From the NCBI GenBank assembly GCA_036381035.1, contig DASVDQ010000108.1, forward strand, positions 1-48,606: 48,606 nt of DNA. The letters are read 5' to 3'. Below the pieces are notes generated by a model, which saw only the letters and a list, made by a program, of their open reading frames with translations, was not told the DNA's origin and did not search any database. Source of the stretch: Trueperaceae bacterium (GTDB taxonomy: Bacteria; Deinococcota; Deinococci; Deinococcales; Trueperaceae). Position 1 is the first letter of the stretch. Each line of letters begins with the position of its first letter. Positions 1 through 8,076 of this stretch are shown here, in pieces. The translations under genes and the position numbers were made by a program.

Positions 1-399
<399 letters not shown>

Positions 400-1140
400 C
401 TACGCCTCCTCCGGTTCCGGCTCGCCCAGGTAGGCGCGGACGACGCGCTCGTCGGCGGTGACCTCGGCGTAGGTGCCGCGCGCCAGCTCGCGTCCGTGGT
501 CCATGACCAGCACGCGGTCCGCCAGGTCGCGCACGACGGGCATGACGTGCTCGATGAACACGACGGTCACCCCGTCGTCGCGCAAGCCCTTGACCAGCTC
601 GACGGCCTGCCGCGCCTCGGCGGGCCTGAGGCCCGCCATCACCTCGTCGAGCAGGAGCACCTTCGGGTCCGTGGCCAGGGCGCGGGCGATCTCGAGGCGC
701 TTCTCCTGCAGCAGGTTGAGGTCCTCGGCGGGCGTGTCGCGCAGGTCGGAGAGGCCCGTGCGCTCCAGCGCGCTCTCCACGCGACGCCCCGCGTCGGCCG
801 CCGAGGCGCCGGGCACGCCGAACAGGGCGCCGACCATCAGGTTCTCCTCGACCGTCATCTCCGGGAACGGCTGGACGACCTGGAAGGCGCGTCCGAGACC
901 CAGGTGGCAGCGGCGGTAGGTGGGCAGCCGCGTGACGTCGACGCCGCCCAGGTAGACGCGGCCGGCGCTGGGCTCGAGCAGGCCGGAGAGCAGGTTCAGC
1001 GTCGTGGTCTTGCCGGCCCCGTTGGGCCCGATGATCGCGAAGACCTCGCCCGGCTCGACGGCGAACGACAGGTCCTGGACGGCCGCCAGGCCGCCGAAGC
1101 TCCGCCCCAGGCCCTCGGCCCTGAGGATGGGCTCAGGCAT
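400..1140 (-). CDS. livG: LIV-type ABC importer ATP-binding protein LivG
   Basis: Second ATPase of the HAAT-class importer, 246 residues, the usual LivG length. Walker A GPNGAGKTT is at residues 38-46. An LLQEKRLEIARAL signature region is followed by Walker B and its glutamate-aspartate (LLLDEVMAGL). The C-terminal DHGRELARGTYAEV stretch is characteristic of LivG. The ATG at 1140 is preceded by GGGAGA, but two near-identical start regions lie 31 and 62 bp upstream because of a triplicated repeat. The ATG at 1140 is the only one in frame with the gene. Its stop touches the livF start, which suggests coupled translation. Confidence 0.95.
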   Translation of the reverse strand: MPEPILRAEGLGRSFGGLAAVQDLSFAVEPGEVFAIIGPNGAGKTTTLNLLSGLLEPSAGRVYLGGVDVTRLPTYRRCHLGLGRAFQVVQPFPEMTVEENLMVGALFGVPGASAADAGRRVESALERTGLSDLRDTPAEDLNLLQEKRLEIARALATDPKVLLLDEVMAGLRPAEARQAVELVKGLRDDGVTVVFIEHVMPVVRDLADRVLVMDHGRELARGTYAEVTADERVVRAYLGEPEPEEA

Positions 1141-1171
1141 GAGCGTCTCCCGCGAGCATGGGCTCAGGCAT
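1133..1171 (-). CDS. tiny ORF 2 between livM and livG (12 aa)
   Basis: Twelve codons encoding MPEPMLAGDAHA, created by the middle copy of a 31-bp repeat. It has the best ribosome binding site of the three copies (AGGAGG, 5 nt before ATG). Its stop codon overlaps the livG start in the sequence ATGCCTGA. The first four codons are the same as those of livG. It may be a decoy start or a translational relay between livM and livG; a chance by-product of duplication is equally possible. No function is assigned to the peptide itself. Confidence 0.35.
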   Translation of the reverse strand: MPEPMLAGDAHA

Positions 1172-1202
1172 GGCCGCCTCCTGCGCGGACCGGCTCAGGC
1201 AT
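1164..1202 (-). CDS. tiny ORF 1 between livM and livG (12 aa)
   Basis: Twelve codons encoding MPEPVRAGGGHA. The ATG overlaps the livM stop codon within ATGCCTGA, and its own stop overlaps the start of the next tiny ORF in exactly the same way. GGGAGG lies 5 nt before the ATG. This is probably where livG originally began, before the 31-bp unit was duplicated. Whether it is translated cannot be judged from sequence. Confidence 0.33.
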   Translation of the reverse strand: MPEPVRAGGGHA

Positions 1203-2247
1203 CGGCGCCTCCCACGGGCTCGGGACGCGTGGCCTCCGCTCGTGCCCGCGCGCGACCGCGCCGCGCCAGCCCCCGGAACAGGCCCACGAGGCCCCGCGGC
1301 ATGAACAAGATCGACACGACGAGCACGACGCCGTAGGCGACGAGGTAGCCGTCGGAGAGCGTGCGCTTCAGGGTCTCCTCGACGCCGGAGAGGACCAGCG
1401 CGGCGAGGATCGGGCCGACCGTCGTGTAGAGGCCGCCGAAGATCGGCGTGACGAGCGCGAGCACGGTCGTGTGGACCGAGAACGTGGCGTCGGGGTTCAC
1501 GCTCCCGAAGCGATGCGCCTCGATGGCGCCGAGCATCCCGACCACCGCGGACGAGATGACGAAGGCCGCGAGCTTCGTCCGCGCCGGGTTCACGCCCATC
1601 ACGCCGGCCACGAACTCGTTCGTGCGCACGGCGGTGAAGGCGTGGCGCAGCCGCGAGCGCTGGACCAGCACCGACACGACGATGGCCAGGGCGAGCAGCC
1701 CGAGGTAGACGAGGAAGTAGCCGCGGTTGCGCAGGAAGGCGACCTCCCAGCGCTCCATCGCGCCGGCCACGAACTCCGGGCGGAACAGCGGCGGGAGGTT
1801 CGTGCCCACCGAGCCGCCGGCGATCGCGAAAGGCAGCGACTTCACCACCGTCTTGAGGACCTCGGCGAAGGCCAGGGTGGCGATCGCGAAGTAGATGCCG
1901 TAGAGGCGCAGCGTGGCCGCGCCGAGGCCGAGGGCCAGCACGGCCGCGACCGCGCCGGCCAGGGGGATGCCCAGCCACAGCGGCGCGCCCGTGAGCTTGA
2001 GGAGCACGGCGGCGGTGTAGGCGCCGGCGCCGTAGAACGCGGCGTGCGCCAGCGAGAGCTGGCCCGTGCGGGCGACGAGGTCCCAGCTCAGGGCCAGCAC
2101 GGCCAGGCCTATCGCCCTGATGCCGAGGGCCAGGTAGCTCACCGACGCCTGGCCGTAGGCCGCGCGTAGGACCGCGGGCAGCGCGGCCAGCAGCGCGACG
2201 AAGGCGGCGGCCGCCAGCAGGTCGAGCCACGGCCCGCGACGCCTCAC
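1195..2247 (-). CDS. livM: LIV-type ABC importer permease LivM
   Basis: Inner-membrane permease of the HAAT importer, 350 residues, nearly entirely hydrophobic helices. It contains the family stretch GQLSLAHAAFYGAGAYTAA (residues about 62-80), the equivalent of the conserved loop seen in LivM. It ends in a basic cytoplasmic tail. The GTG start at 2247 has GGGAGG about 6 nt upstream. The C-terminal codons lie inside the 31-bp repeat. It pairs with LivH to form the channel energised by LivG and LivF. Confidence 0.94.
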   Translation of the reverse strand: MRRRGPWLDLLAAAAFVALLAALPAVLRAAYGQASVSYLALGIRAIGLAVLALSWDLVARTGQLSLAHAAFYGAGAYTAAVLLKLTGAPLWLGIPLAGAVAAVLALGLGAATLRLYGIYFAIATLAFAEVLKTVVKSLPFAIAGGSVGTNLPPLFRPEFVAGAMERWEVAFLRNRGYFLVYLGLLALAIVVSVLVQRSRLRHAFTAVRTNEFVAGVMGVNPARTKLAAFVISSAVVGMLGAIEAHRFGSVNPDATFSVHTTVLALVTPIFGGLYTTVGPILAALVLSGVEETLKRTLSDGYLVAYGVVLVVSILFMPRGLVGLFRGLARRGRARARAEATRPEPVGGADA

Positions 2248-2275
2248 CGGCGCCTCCCCGGGCGGCCGCGGCGCC

Positions 2276-3142
2276 TCACGTCCTCCTCCACGACCGGTAG
2301 ACGAGGGTGCCGAGGATGAGCGCGAAGAACACGGCGTTGCGCAGCGAGTCGCCGTTGGGGACGAGCGTCGCGACCAGCGACTCGGCCAGAGCCACGACGA
2401 TCGCCGCCGAGACGATGCCCCTGACGTTGCCGAGCCCCGCCAGGACGACGATCGCGAACGCCTTGAGCGTGTAGGCCAGGCCGACCGTCGGCGTGGGCGA
2501 CTGGATCACAGCGATCATCACGCCGCCGATGCCGGCGAGCAGCGCGGAGAGCCCGAAGGCGACGAGGTAGACGCGGTTCACCTCGAGCCCCACCAGCCCG
2601 GCACCCACGCGGTTCTGGGCCACGGCGCGCATCGCCCGCCCCAGCGGCGTGCGGGCGAGCACGACGTAGAGGCCGGCGACCAGCAGGACCGAGATCGCGA
2701 AGCTGCCCAGCGGCACGAGCCCCACGCTGACGTCGCCGACCTGGAGGCCCATGGCTCGGTACGGCACGCCGCCTATCGAGCGCGGGTCGCCGCCCCAGAT
2801 CATCAACGCGAGGTTCTGCAGGACGATCCCGATGCCGAACGTCAGCAGCATCTGGTTCAGCTCGGGAGCCTTGAGGACGAAGCGGATCGTGGAGGCGTAG
2901 AGGGCGGCGCCTATCAGGAACAGGACCGGCGCCACGAACAAGATAGAGAGCAGCGGGTCGAAGCCGAAGCTCACGAACAGCTGGTAGGCGAGGAACGCCC
3001 CGACCATGAAGAACTCGCCGTGGGCGAAGTTCACGATGCCGATGACGCCGATCGCCAGCGCCAGGCCCACGGCCACCAGGGCGTAGAGGCCCGCGGCGAG
3101 CACGCCGGAGACGAGCGCTTGGGGCAGGAGGGTGAGGTCCAC
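2276..3142 (-). CDS. livH: LIV-type ABC importer permease LivH
   Basis: The other permease of the importer, 288 residues with about eight membrane segments. The LivH hallmark GIVNFAHGEFFMVGAF is at residues 35-50, and the cytoplasmic coupling motif RTPLGRAMRAVAQNR follows the middle helices. The chosen GTG at 3142 has no clear Shine-Dalgarno sequence, so the exact start is less sure than for its neighbours. It is separated from livM by 28 bp and from the binding-protein gene by a 70-bp gap containing a strong hairpin. Confidence 0.93.
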   Translation of the reverse strand: MDLTLLPQALVSGVLAAGLYALVAVGLALAIGVIGIVNFAHGEFFMVGAFLAYQLFVSFGFDPLLSILFVAPVLFLIGAALYASTIRFVLKAPELNQMLLTFGIGIVLQNLALMIWGGDPRSIGGVPYRAMGLQVGDVSVGLVPLGSFAISVLLVAGLYVVLARTPLGRAMRAVAQNRVGAGLVGLEVNRVYLVAFGLSALLAGIGGVMIAVIQSPTPTVGLAYTLKAFAIVVLAGLGNVRGIVSAAIVVALAESLVATLVPNGDSLRNAVFFALILGTLVYRSWRRT

Positions 3143-3154
3143 TCAGGTCACGGG

Positions 3155-3180
3155 GGAGGGGGCGCCCCCACGCCCCCTCC
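3155..3180 (-). terminator. GC hairpin between livJ-type gene and livH
   Basis: Perfect 10-bp inverted repeat, arms 3155-3164 (GGAGGGGGCG) and 3171-3180 (CGCCCCCTCC), with a 6-nt loop. There is no T-run, so a full intrinsic terminator is doubtful. Hairpins in this position of binding-protein operons often stabilise or partly terminate the message, so that the binding protein is made in excess over the permease. That role is inferred. Confidence 0.5.
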
Positions 3181-3212
3181 GGTCTCGAGGCTCCTCGGGC
3201 CGGTCCCCCAGC

Positions 3213-4400
3213 TCAACGGCAGGCCGCCAGCGGCGCCGTGGCGCGGTCGGCGGGCCAGACGATCTCGCGCCGGCCGTCCTGGAACTGGAAGACGAGCCAC
3301 ATGTCGGAGCCGAAGCCCTGGTGCTTGGCCTGCACCGACGGCTTGAATCTCCACTCGCCCATCGGCGAGCGGAAGGTCCCCGCCTCGAGCTGCGCGATGA
3401 CCGCGGCCTGGTCGGTGGTGCCGGCGGCGTTGATCGCGTCGGCGTAGCTCCAGAGCTGCGCGTAGGCGAGGGCGGCCATGTAGTTGTCGGGGTCGGCGCC
3501 GTGCATCGCCCGGTAGGCGTTCGCGAACGCGACGGCCTCGGGGTTGGGCAGGTTCGGCAGGTAGCCGATGAGGCCCATCACGCACTCCATCTCGGGTGCC
3601 GTGTCGATGCCGGTGGGCCAGCCGGGAGGCGCCCCGAAGACGTAGGCGGGCGCCACGCCGAGCTCCTTGAGCTGGCTGGAGAGAGGCTGCGCGTCGGAGT
3701 CGTAGCCGATCCAGTACAGCATGTCGGGGTTCGCGGCGCCGACCTTGCTGAGGGCGGCGCGGAAGTCGCCGGTGCCGCCGGCCAGGGTCGAGGTGAACGC
3801 CTCGTTCAGCACGACGTCGATGCCCATCGCCTCGACGCCCGCCTCCAGGCCGGCCGCGCCGGGCGTGCCGAACGCGCCGTCCTCGTGCAGCACGGCCACG
3901 CTGGAGACGCCGAGGTCCCCGAGGAAGCCGAACGTCGCCTCGACGTTCTGGTAGTCCCACGGGTGGACGTGGAAGAACCAGTCCTCCTGGCCGATGAGCT
4001 CCTCGATGCCGTCGAAGTCGTCGTTGCCGATGCCGGACGACGCGCCGCCGATCCACGACACGATCGGCTGGAAGGTGCGGAACGACTCGATGAGCGCGAG
4101 CGTCACGCCCGACGAGTAGCCGCCGGCGATGAACTCCACACCGTCCTCGGTCATCAGCTTCTCGAAGGCGGCGACCGCGGTGGCCGGGTCGGCCCTCGTG
4201 TCCTCGACGATCAGCTCCAGCGGCTGGCCGAGGACGCCGCCGGCGGCGTTGATCTCCTCGAGCGCGAGCTGGAAGCCGCGGAGCTGCGCCTGGCCGGTGC
4301 CGGCGGCGGCGCCGGTGAGCGGCGACAGCACGCCGATCCTGACCTGGGCGAAGCCCAGGCCGACCAGGCTTAGTAGGGCGATTGCCAAAGCTCTCTTCAT
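3213..4400 (-). CDS. LIV/HAAT ABC importer periplasmic substrate-binding protein
   Basis: Type I periplasmic binding protein, 395 residues, which captures the ligand for LivHMGF. A signal peptide is visible (MKRALAIALLSLVGLGFA, probable cleavage before QVRIG). The mature start RIGVLSPLTG and the early LALEEINAAGGVLG stretch are typical of LivJ/AmiC-like proteins. There is no lipobox cysteine, so it is probably a free exported protein. An excellent AGGAGGAG sits before the ATG at 4400. It lies 55 bp after an acyl-CoA ligase gene, so the ligand may be a carboxylic acid rather than an amino acid. The ligand itself cannot be read from the sequence. Confidence 0.9.
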   Translation of the reverse strand: MKRALAIALLSLVGLGFAQVRIGVLSPLTGAAAGTGQAQLRGFQLALEEINAAGGVLGQPLELIVEDTRADPATAVAAFEKLMTEDGVEFIAGGYSSGVTLALIESFRTFQPIVSWIGGASSGIGNDDFDGIEELIGQEDWFFHVHPWDYQNVEATFGFLGDLGVSSVAVLHEDGAFGTPGAAGLEAGVEAMGIDVVLNEAFTSTLAGGTGDFRAALSKVGAANPDMLYWIGYDSDAQPLSSQLKELGVAPAYVFGAPPGWPTGIDTAPEMECVMGLIGYLPNLPNPEAVAFANAYRAMHGADPDNYMAALAYAQLWSYADAINAAGTTDQAAVIAQLEAGTFRSPMGEWRFKPSVQAKHQGFGSDMWLVFQFQDGRREIVWPADRATAPLAACR

Positions 4401-4455
4401 CTCTCCTCCTACGGGCTAGACGTGCGTGTGTCCGGTCGCTGCCACGGCTCTCAGC

Positions 4456-6000
4456 TCATGCCTGCCCCCCAGTCCCGCGCGCGTGCCCCTCGCGGCCGGG
4501 CGGGCGAGCCTCGGGTCCGGGGGAGGCGTCCGGCGCCGCCAGCTCGGCGAGCCGCGTCTTGAGGACCTTGCCGGCGCCGCTCTTAGGCAGCTCGGCGAGG
4601 AAGGCGATGCGCTTGGGCACCTTGTAGCGGGCGAGGCGCGGCGCGAGGAACTCCCTGAGCTGGTCCGCGGTGAGGTCGCGCCCCGGCTTGAGTACGACGC
4701 AGGCGAGCCCGACCTCGCCCCAGCGCTCGTCCGGCACGCCCACGACCGCGCACTCGGCCACGGCGTCGTGGTCGTAGATCGCGGCCTCCACCTCGGCCGG
4801 GTAGACGTTCTCGCCGCCCGAGATGAACATCTCCTTGCGGCGACCGACGATGTTGAACACGCCCTCGTCGTCGACGACGGCGAGGTCGCCCGTCCACAGC
4901 CAGCCGTCCCTGAGCGCCTCGCGGGTCGCCTCCTCGCGCTCGAAGTAGCCGGCGAAGACGTGCGGCCCGCGGAGCGTGAGCTCACCGGTCTCGTTCGGCT
5001 CGCAGGGGGTGCCGTCGGGGCGGCGGACGACGGCCTCGCCGTGGAGCATCGGCTTGCCGACGGAGTGCGGCTTCCTGTCGGCCACCTCCTGCGTGGTCGC
5101 GAAGCAGTTCACGCCGGCCTCGGTGAGGCCGTAGCCCTGGCGCATCGGCACGCCGCGGCGCGTGAACGCCGCGCGCACCGGCTCGGGGCAGGGCGCGCCG
5201 CCGGAGATGGCCCAGCGCACGCCGCCGAGGTCGGCGCCGGCGAACGACGCGCAGCTGGCGACCATCTGGTACATCGTCGGCACGAGGAAGAGGATCGTCG
5301 CGCCGGCCTCCGCGACGAGGCGGAGGTACTCGTCGGGGTCGAACGTGGGCTGCAGCACGACGCGCCCGCCGAGGTGGAAGAGCGGCACCGTGAACGCGTT
5401 CAGGGCCGCGTGGTAGCAGGGCGTGGCCTGGATCACGCAGTCGTCGGCGCGGAGCTGCCAGCTCATGACCGTGTTGACGGCGTTGTAGAAGCCCTGCCTG
5501 TACGGCAGCATCGCGCCCTTCGGCAGGCCCGTGGTCCCGCCGGTGAGGAGGATCATCTGCACGTCCTCCGGCCCGACGACGGGCTCGCCGCCGCGGGGCG
5601 CGGGCGCGGCGGCGCGCAGGCGGTCCTCGTGCTCGTCCAGGTGCCAGGCCGTGAGGCCCGTGGCCGACGCCTTGTCCGCGTTCGCCTCGTCGTGCATGAC
5701 GAGGGCGGGCCTGAGGTAGGCGGCGAGCTCGCGCTGCTCCCGCTCGGCCAGGCGCACGTTGAGGGGCGCGTAGACCGCCCCGGTCTTCGCCGTCGCCAGC
5801 AGCAGGTCGATGTGCGCGACGTGGTTCGCGGCGAGGATCGCCACCCTTTCGCCCTTCTCGACGCCGGCCTCGCGCAGGGCCGCGGCGAGGCGCTCGGCCC
5901 TGTCGTTCAGCTCGGCGTAGGTGAGCCAGCGCCCCCGCCACAGCAGGGCCGGCGCGTCGGGCGTGAGCTCGGCCCGCTTGGCCGCGACGTCGAGGATCAC
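4456..6000 (-). CDS. AMP-forming acyl-CoA ligase
   Basis: ANL-superfamily enzyme of 514 residues that would adenylate a carboxylic acid and transfer it to CoA. The nucleotide-binding loop LLTGGTTGLPKGAM, the GYGLTEAG motif, the TGDLAVVDDEG hinge region and the C-terminal catalytic lysine region PKSGAGKVLKTRL are all present, so it looks active. The GTG start at 6000 overlaps the stop of the upstream gene (GTGA) and has GGAGGTGG 4-6 nt upstream. A longer upstream reading of the same frame exists but covers the neighbouring gene and is not used. Substrate chain length is not evident; the family includes medium-chain and aromatic ligases. Confidence 0.92.
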   Translation of the reverse strand: MILDVAAKRAELTPDAPALLWRGRWLTYAELNDRAERLAAALREAGVEKGERVAILAANHVAHIDLLLATAKTGAVYAPLNVRLAEREQRELAAYLRPALVMHDEANADKASATGLTAWHLDEHEDRLRAAAPAPRGGEPVVGPEDVQMILLTGGTTGLPKGAMLPYRQGFYNAVNTVMSWQLRADDCVIQATPCYHAALNAFTVPLFHLGGRVVLQPTFDPDEYLRLVAEAGATILFLVPTMYQMVASCASFAGADLGGVRWAISGGAPCPEPVRAAFTRRGVPMRQGYGLTEAGVNCFATTQEVADRKPHSVGKPMLHGEAVVRRPDGTPCEPNETGELTLRGPHVFAGYFEREEATREALRDGWLWTGDLAVVDDEGVFNIVGRRKEMFISGGENVYPAEVEAAIYDHDAVAECAVVGVPDERWGEVGLACVVLKPGRDLTADQLREFLAPRLARYKVPKRIAFLAELPKSGAGKVLKTRLAELAAPDASPGPEARPPGREGHARGTGGQA

Positions 6001-7034
6001 GGCGCCACCTCCCTGGCGGGCCGCGCCTCGCCGCCCCAGCGCAGGCAGATCGCGTTCCACACGTAGCCGACGCCGGCCGCCACGAGCACGACCAGGTCGC
6101 CGGCCGCGAGCCTGCCCTCCCGGCGGGCGAGCTCGAGCGAGAGCGCCTGGTCGACCTGACCGATGTGGCCGTAGTCGCTGAGGTAGATGGACCTCTCCAG
6201 CGGCAGGCCGAGGCGCGAGAGCAGCGCCTCGTGCGCCGAGCGCTTGACGTGCAGCATGGCCACGTAGGCGACGTCCTCCAAGCGGGCGCCGGACCGGCGC
6301 ACCGCGTCCTCGATCACGCCCACGAAGTTGTCCATGCTCTTGGCCTCGAGCCGCTCCCTCATGCCGGAAGGGTCCGTCACCTGCAGGCGGAACCTGGAGG
6401 CGTTCCCGGCCGTCACCGGCTCCACCGTGCCCCCCACGGGCACCAGCACGTCGAGCGAGAAGCTGCCGTCGGTGCGGAAGGACGAGCCGAGCAGCTCGTG
6501 CCCGCGGCCCCGCTGCACGACGAAGGCCGCGGCGCCGGCGCCGAGGTTGTACATGAACCGCACGTGCGGGTCGGAGAGGTCCACGAGGTCGCCGTTGCGG
6601 TAGCCGCCGGCGACGAGCACGGTGTCGACGCCCTCGTCGGCGAGGATCGTGTCGCGCGCCTGCTTCAGCGCCAGCACGGCGGTGCCGCACTTCTGCCCGA
6701 CGTCGTAGGCGTAGGCGTTCACCGCGCCGACGTCGTGCGCGAGCTTGATGCCCGCGGTCCAGACCGGGTACTCCTTGTACTCCTCGGTGATGGAGACGAC
6801 GACGTCGACGTCCTCGGGCCGCACCCCCGCGTCGGCGAGTGCGGCCCGCGCGGCCCTCACGCCCATGGCGGTCGGGTGGTCGTCGGGCCCCGGCACCACG
6901 CGGTGGGCGATGCCGAGCTTCTCGCGGACCACCCACTCGGGCAGGTCGGCGGCGGCCGCCAGCTCGGCTGCGCTCATGCGGCCGGCGGGCAGGTAGGTGC
7001 CTATGCCCGTGACTCCGGGACCGCGCGCGCTCAT
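5997..7034 (-). CDS. KAS III-like (FabH/thiolase-fold) condensing enzyme with altered triad
   Basis: 345-residue thiolase-superfamily protein with the two-half fold of 3-oxoacyl-ACP synthase III. The nucleophilic cysteine is C116 in DVGQKCGTAV. A histidine lies at H262 (MLHVKRSAH). The position where FabH has its catalytic Asn (GN-T/S) reads YGHIGQVD, so Asn appears to be replaced by His290. The usual GNTSAAS motif is absent. It is coupled by ATGA/GTGA overlaps to the TetR gene before it and the ligase after it. It is more likely a specialised condensing or thioester enzyme of this operon than the housekeeping FabH. Confidence 0.8.
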   Translation of the reverse strand: MSARGPGVTGIGTYLPAGRMSAAELAAAADLPEWVVREKLGIAHRVVPGPDDHPTAMGVRAARAALADAGVRPEDVDVVVSITEEYKEYPVWTAGIKLAHDVGAVNAYAYDVGQKCGTAVLALKQARDTILADEGVDTVLVAGGYRNGDLVDLSDPHVRFMYNLGAGAAAFVVQRGRGHELLGSSFRTDGSFSLDVLVPVGGTVEPVTAGNASRFRLQVTDPSGMRERLEAKSMDNFVGVIEDAVRRSGARLEDVAYVAMLHVKRSAHEALLSRLGLPLERSIYLSDYGHIGQVDQALSLELARREGRLAAGDLVVLVAAGVGYVWNAICLRWGGEARPAREVAP

Positions 7035-7771
7035 GCGTCTCCCGCGCGGGCGGTCCGGCGCCTCCGGCGCGGCCGTTCGGTCCCGTCCCCACGGCGGCCC
7101 GCCGGTGCCGGCCCCGCGGCTTCGTCACCGCGGCTGGTGCCGGCGCCCGCGGAAGGCCCCCCGTCGCCCCGCGCCCTGCCGTCCGGCGCCAGCCCCGCGC
7201 TGATGAACGCGAACACGGTGTCCATGACCTCGTCGGGCGGCGGGCGACGCTCCCAGATGGGGAAGCGGAGGCCCAGGAAGTGCGCGACGCCCATGAGCGC
7301 CCAGGCGAGCGCCGCCGGGTCCCCAGCGCGCACCTCCCCCCGTCCCTGGGCCCGGGAGAGGTTGACGGCGTAGGCGTCGGCGAGGGTCTGGTAGTACTCG
7401 CGGTAGGCCGACTCCTCGACGAACTGCGATTCCATGACGACCTTGTAGAGGTTCTGGTGCTCGAGCGAGAACGCCACGAAAGCGCGGAAGCCGAGGCGCT
7501 CGGCCTCGAGCCTGTCCGCGGCGCCGCTAGTGGCCCGCGCCAGGGCGGCCCTGAGGCTGTGGCCCATGTGCCGCACGAGCTCCACGAGGGCGTCCTTCTT
7601 GCTGCGGAAGTAGAGGTAGAAGGTGCCCTGCGCCACGCCGGCGCGGCGCGTGATGGCCGCCACCGAGGTGGCGGCGTAGCCGTTCTCGCCGATCTCCGCC
7701 TCGGCCGCCTCCAGGAGCCTGCGTCTCGTGGCCTCGCCCCGAGCCGTGCTCGGGACCGGTAGCTCGCTCAT
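7031..7771 (-). CDS. TetR-family transcriptional regulator heading the LIV/ligase operon
   Basis: 246 residues with an N-terminal helix-turn-helix (about residues 15-62, including AGVAQGTFYLYFRSKKDAL, the recognition-helix signature) and a helical ligand-binding domain. The last 50 residues are Pro/Gly/Arg-rich and probably disordered, longer than usual. It is the first gene of the operon and overlaps the next gene by 4 bp. A palindrome just upstream (7809-7828), next to a good promoter, suggests it represses its own operon and is released by an acyl-CoA or the transported acid. That mode is inferred from FadR/PsrA-type TetR proteins. Confidence 0.9.
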   Translation of the reverse strand: MSELPVPSTARGEATRRRLLEAAEAEIGENGYAATSVAAITRRAGVAQGTFYLYFRSKKDALVELVRHMGHSLRAALARATSGAADRLEAERLGFRAFVAFSLEHQNLYKVVMESQFVEESAYREYYQTLADAYAVNLSRAQGRGEVRAGDPAALAWALMGVAHFLGLRFPIWERRPPPDEVMDTVFAFISAGLAPDGRARGDGGPSAGAGTSRGDEAAGPAPAGRRGDGTERPRRRRRTARAGDA

Positions 7772-7808
7772 CGTCCTCGTCCCGCCGCCGCGTCCGGCCT
7801 GGCGCCGG

Positions 7809-7835
7809 ACCTGACGGCCGAATCAGGTGTCAGGT
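7809..7835 (-). promoter_or_regulatory. candidate TetR operator
   Basis: Inverted repeat ACCTGA-N8-TCAGGT at 7809-7828, followed by another TCAGGT at 7830-7835. It lies between the probable -10 box and the TetR start codon, where a bound repressor would block transcription. The operator assignment is inference from position and symmetry. Confidence 0.45.
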
Positions 7836-7842
7836 TGCCAGG

Positions 7843-7872
7843 AGACTAAGGAGCGCGGGCGGGGGGTGTCAA
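7843..7872 (-). promoter_or_regulatory. promoter of the TetR/KAS/ligase/LIV operon
   Basis: Reading the minus strand, a perfect -35 TTGACA (7872-7867) is followed after 18 nt by TAGTCT (7848-7843), which keeps the three most conserved -10 positions. The predicted transcription start, around 7836, is about 65 nt before the first gene and adjoins the palindromic operator. Confidence 0.55.
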
Positions 7873-7948
7873 GGGGCCCGCTGGAGGGGTAGGAGACCGC
7901 GCCTGCGGGCGCCCGCCGGAACGCCAGCGGTGAGGACAGTCCACCGCG

Positions 7949-7977
7949 TTGACTTCTAATCCTGGCTTCCCTATCTT
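7949..7977 (+). promoter_or_regulatory. promoter of the quinoprotein cassette
   Basis: TTGACT (7949-7954), a 17-nt spacer and TATCTT (7972-7977) form a good housekeeping-sigma promoter. It would give an approximately 90-nt leader before the cytochrome gene at 8077. Confidence 0.6.
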
Positions 7978-8076
7978 GGGTTCCTTACGTCGTAGAAAGG
8001 CCGCTTGCGCCGTTACGTCCCCTCGCATCCGATGGACTCCTGACTCTGTCCGCGGCGAACGACGGGTGAGGACGAG

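Larger units (their letters stand above)
1129..1221. repeat. three tandem copies of a 31-bp unit at the livM/livG junction
   Basis: Copies run 1129-1159, 1160-1190 and 1191-1221, and each begins with (G/C)GGCTCAGGCAT. On the coding strand every copy carries a purine-rich Shine-Dalgarno sequence followed by ATGCCTGAGCC. The copies have diverged mainly in the middle, but the SD-like purines and the start/stop overlap are kept. Because 31 is not a multiple of 3, each copy shifts frame and recreates the same overlap. Confidence 0.85.
7772..8076. other. 305-bp divergent intergenic region
   Basis: Holds the minus-strand operon promoter and operator (7809-7872) and the plus-strand promoter for the quinoprotein cassette (7949-7977). 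It is less GC-rich than its surroundings around 7940-8000. No small gene with a ribosome binding site was recognised. Confidence 0.6.

Noticed and set aside
4456-7128. A single 890-residue protein covering the KAS III-like and ligase region
   Set aside because: The upstream part of this frame is a shadow of the KAS III-like and TetR genes. The ligase has a proper GTG start with SD at 6000.
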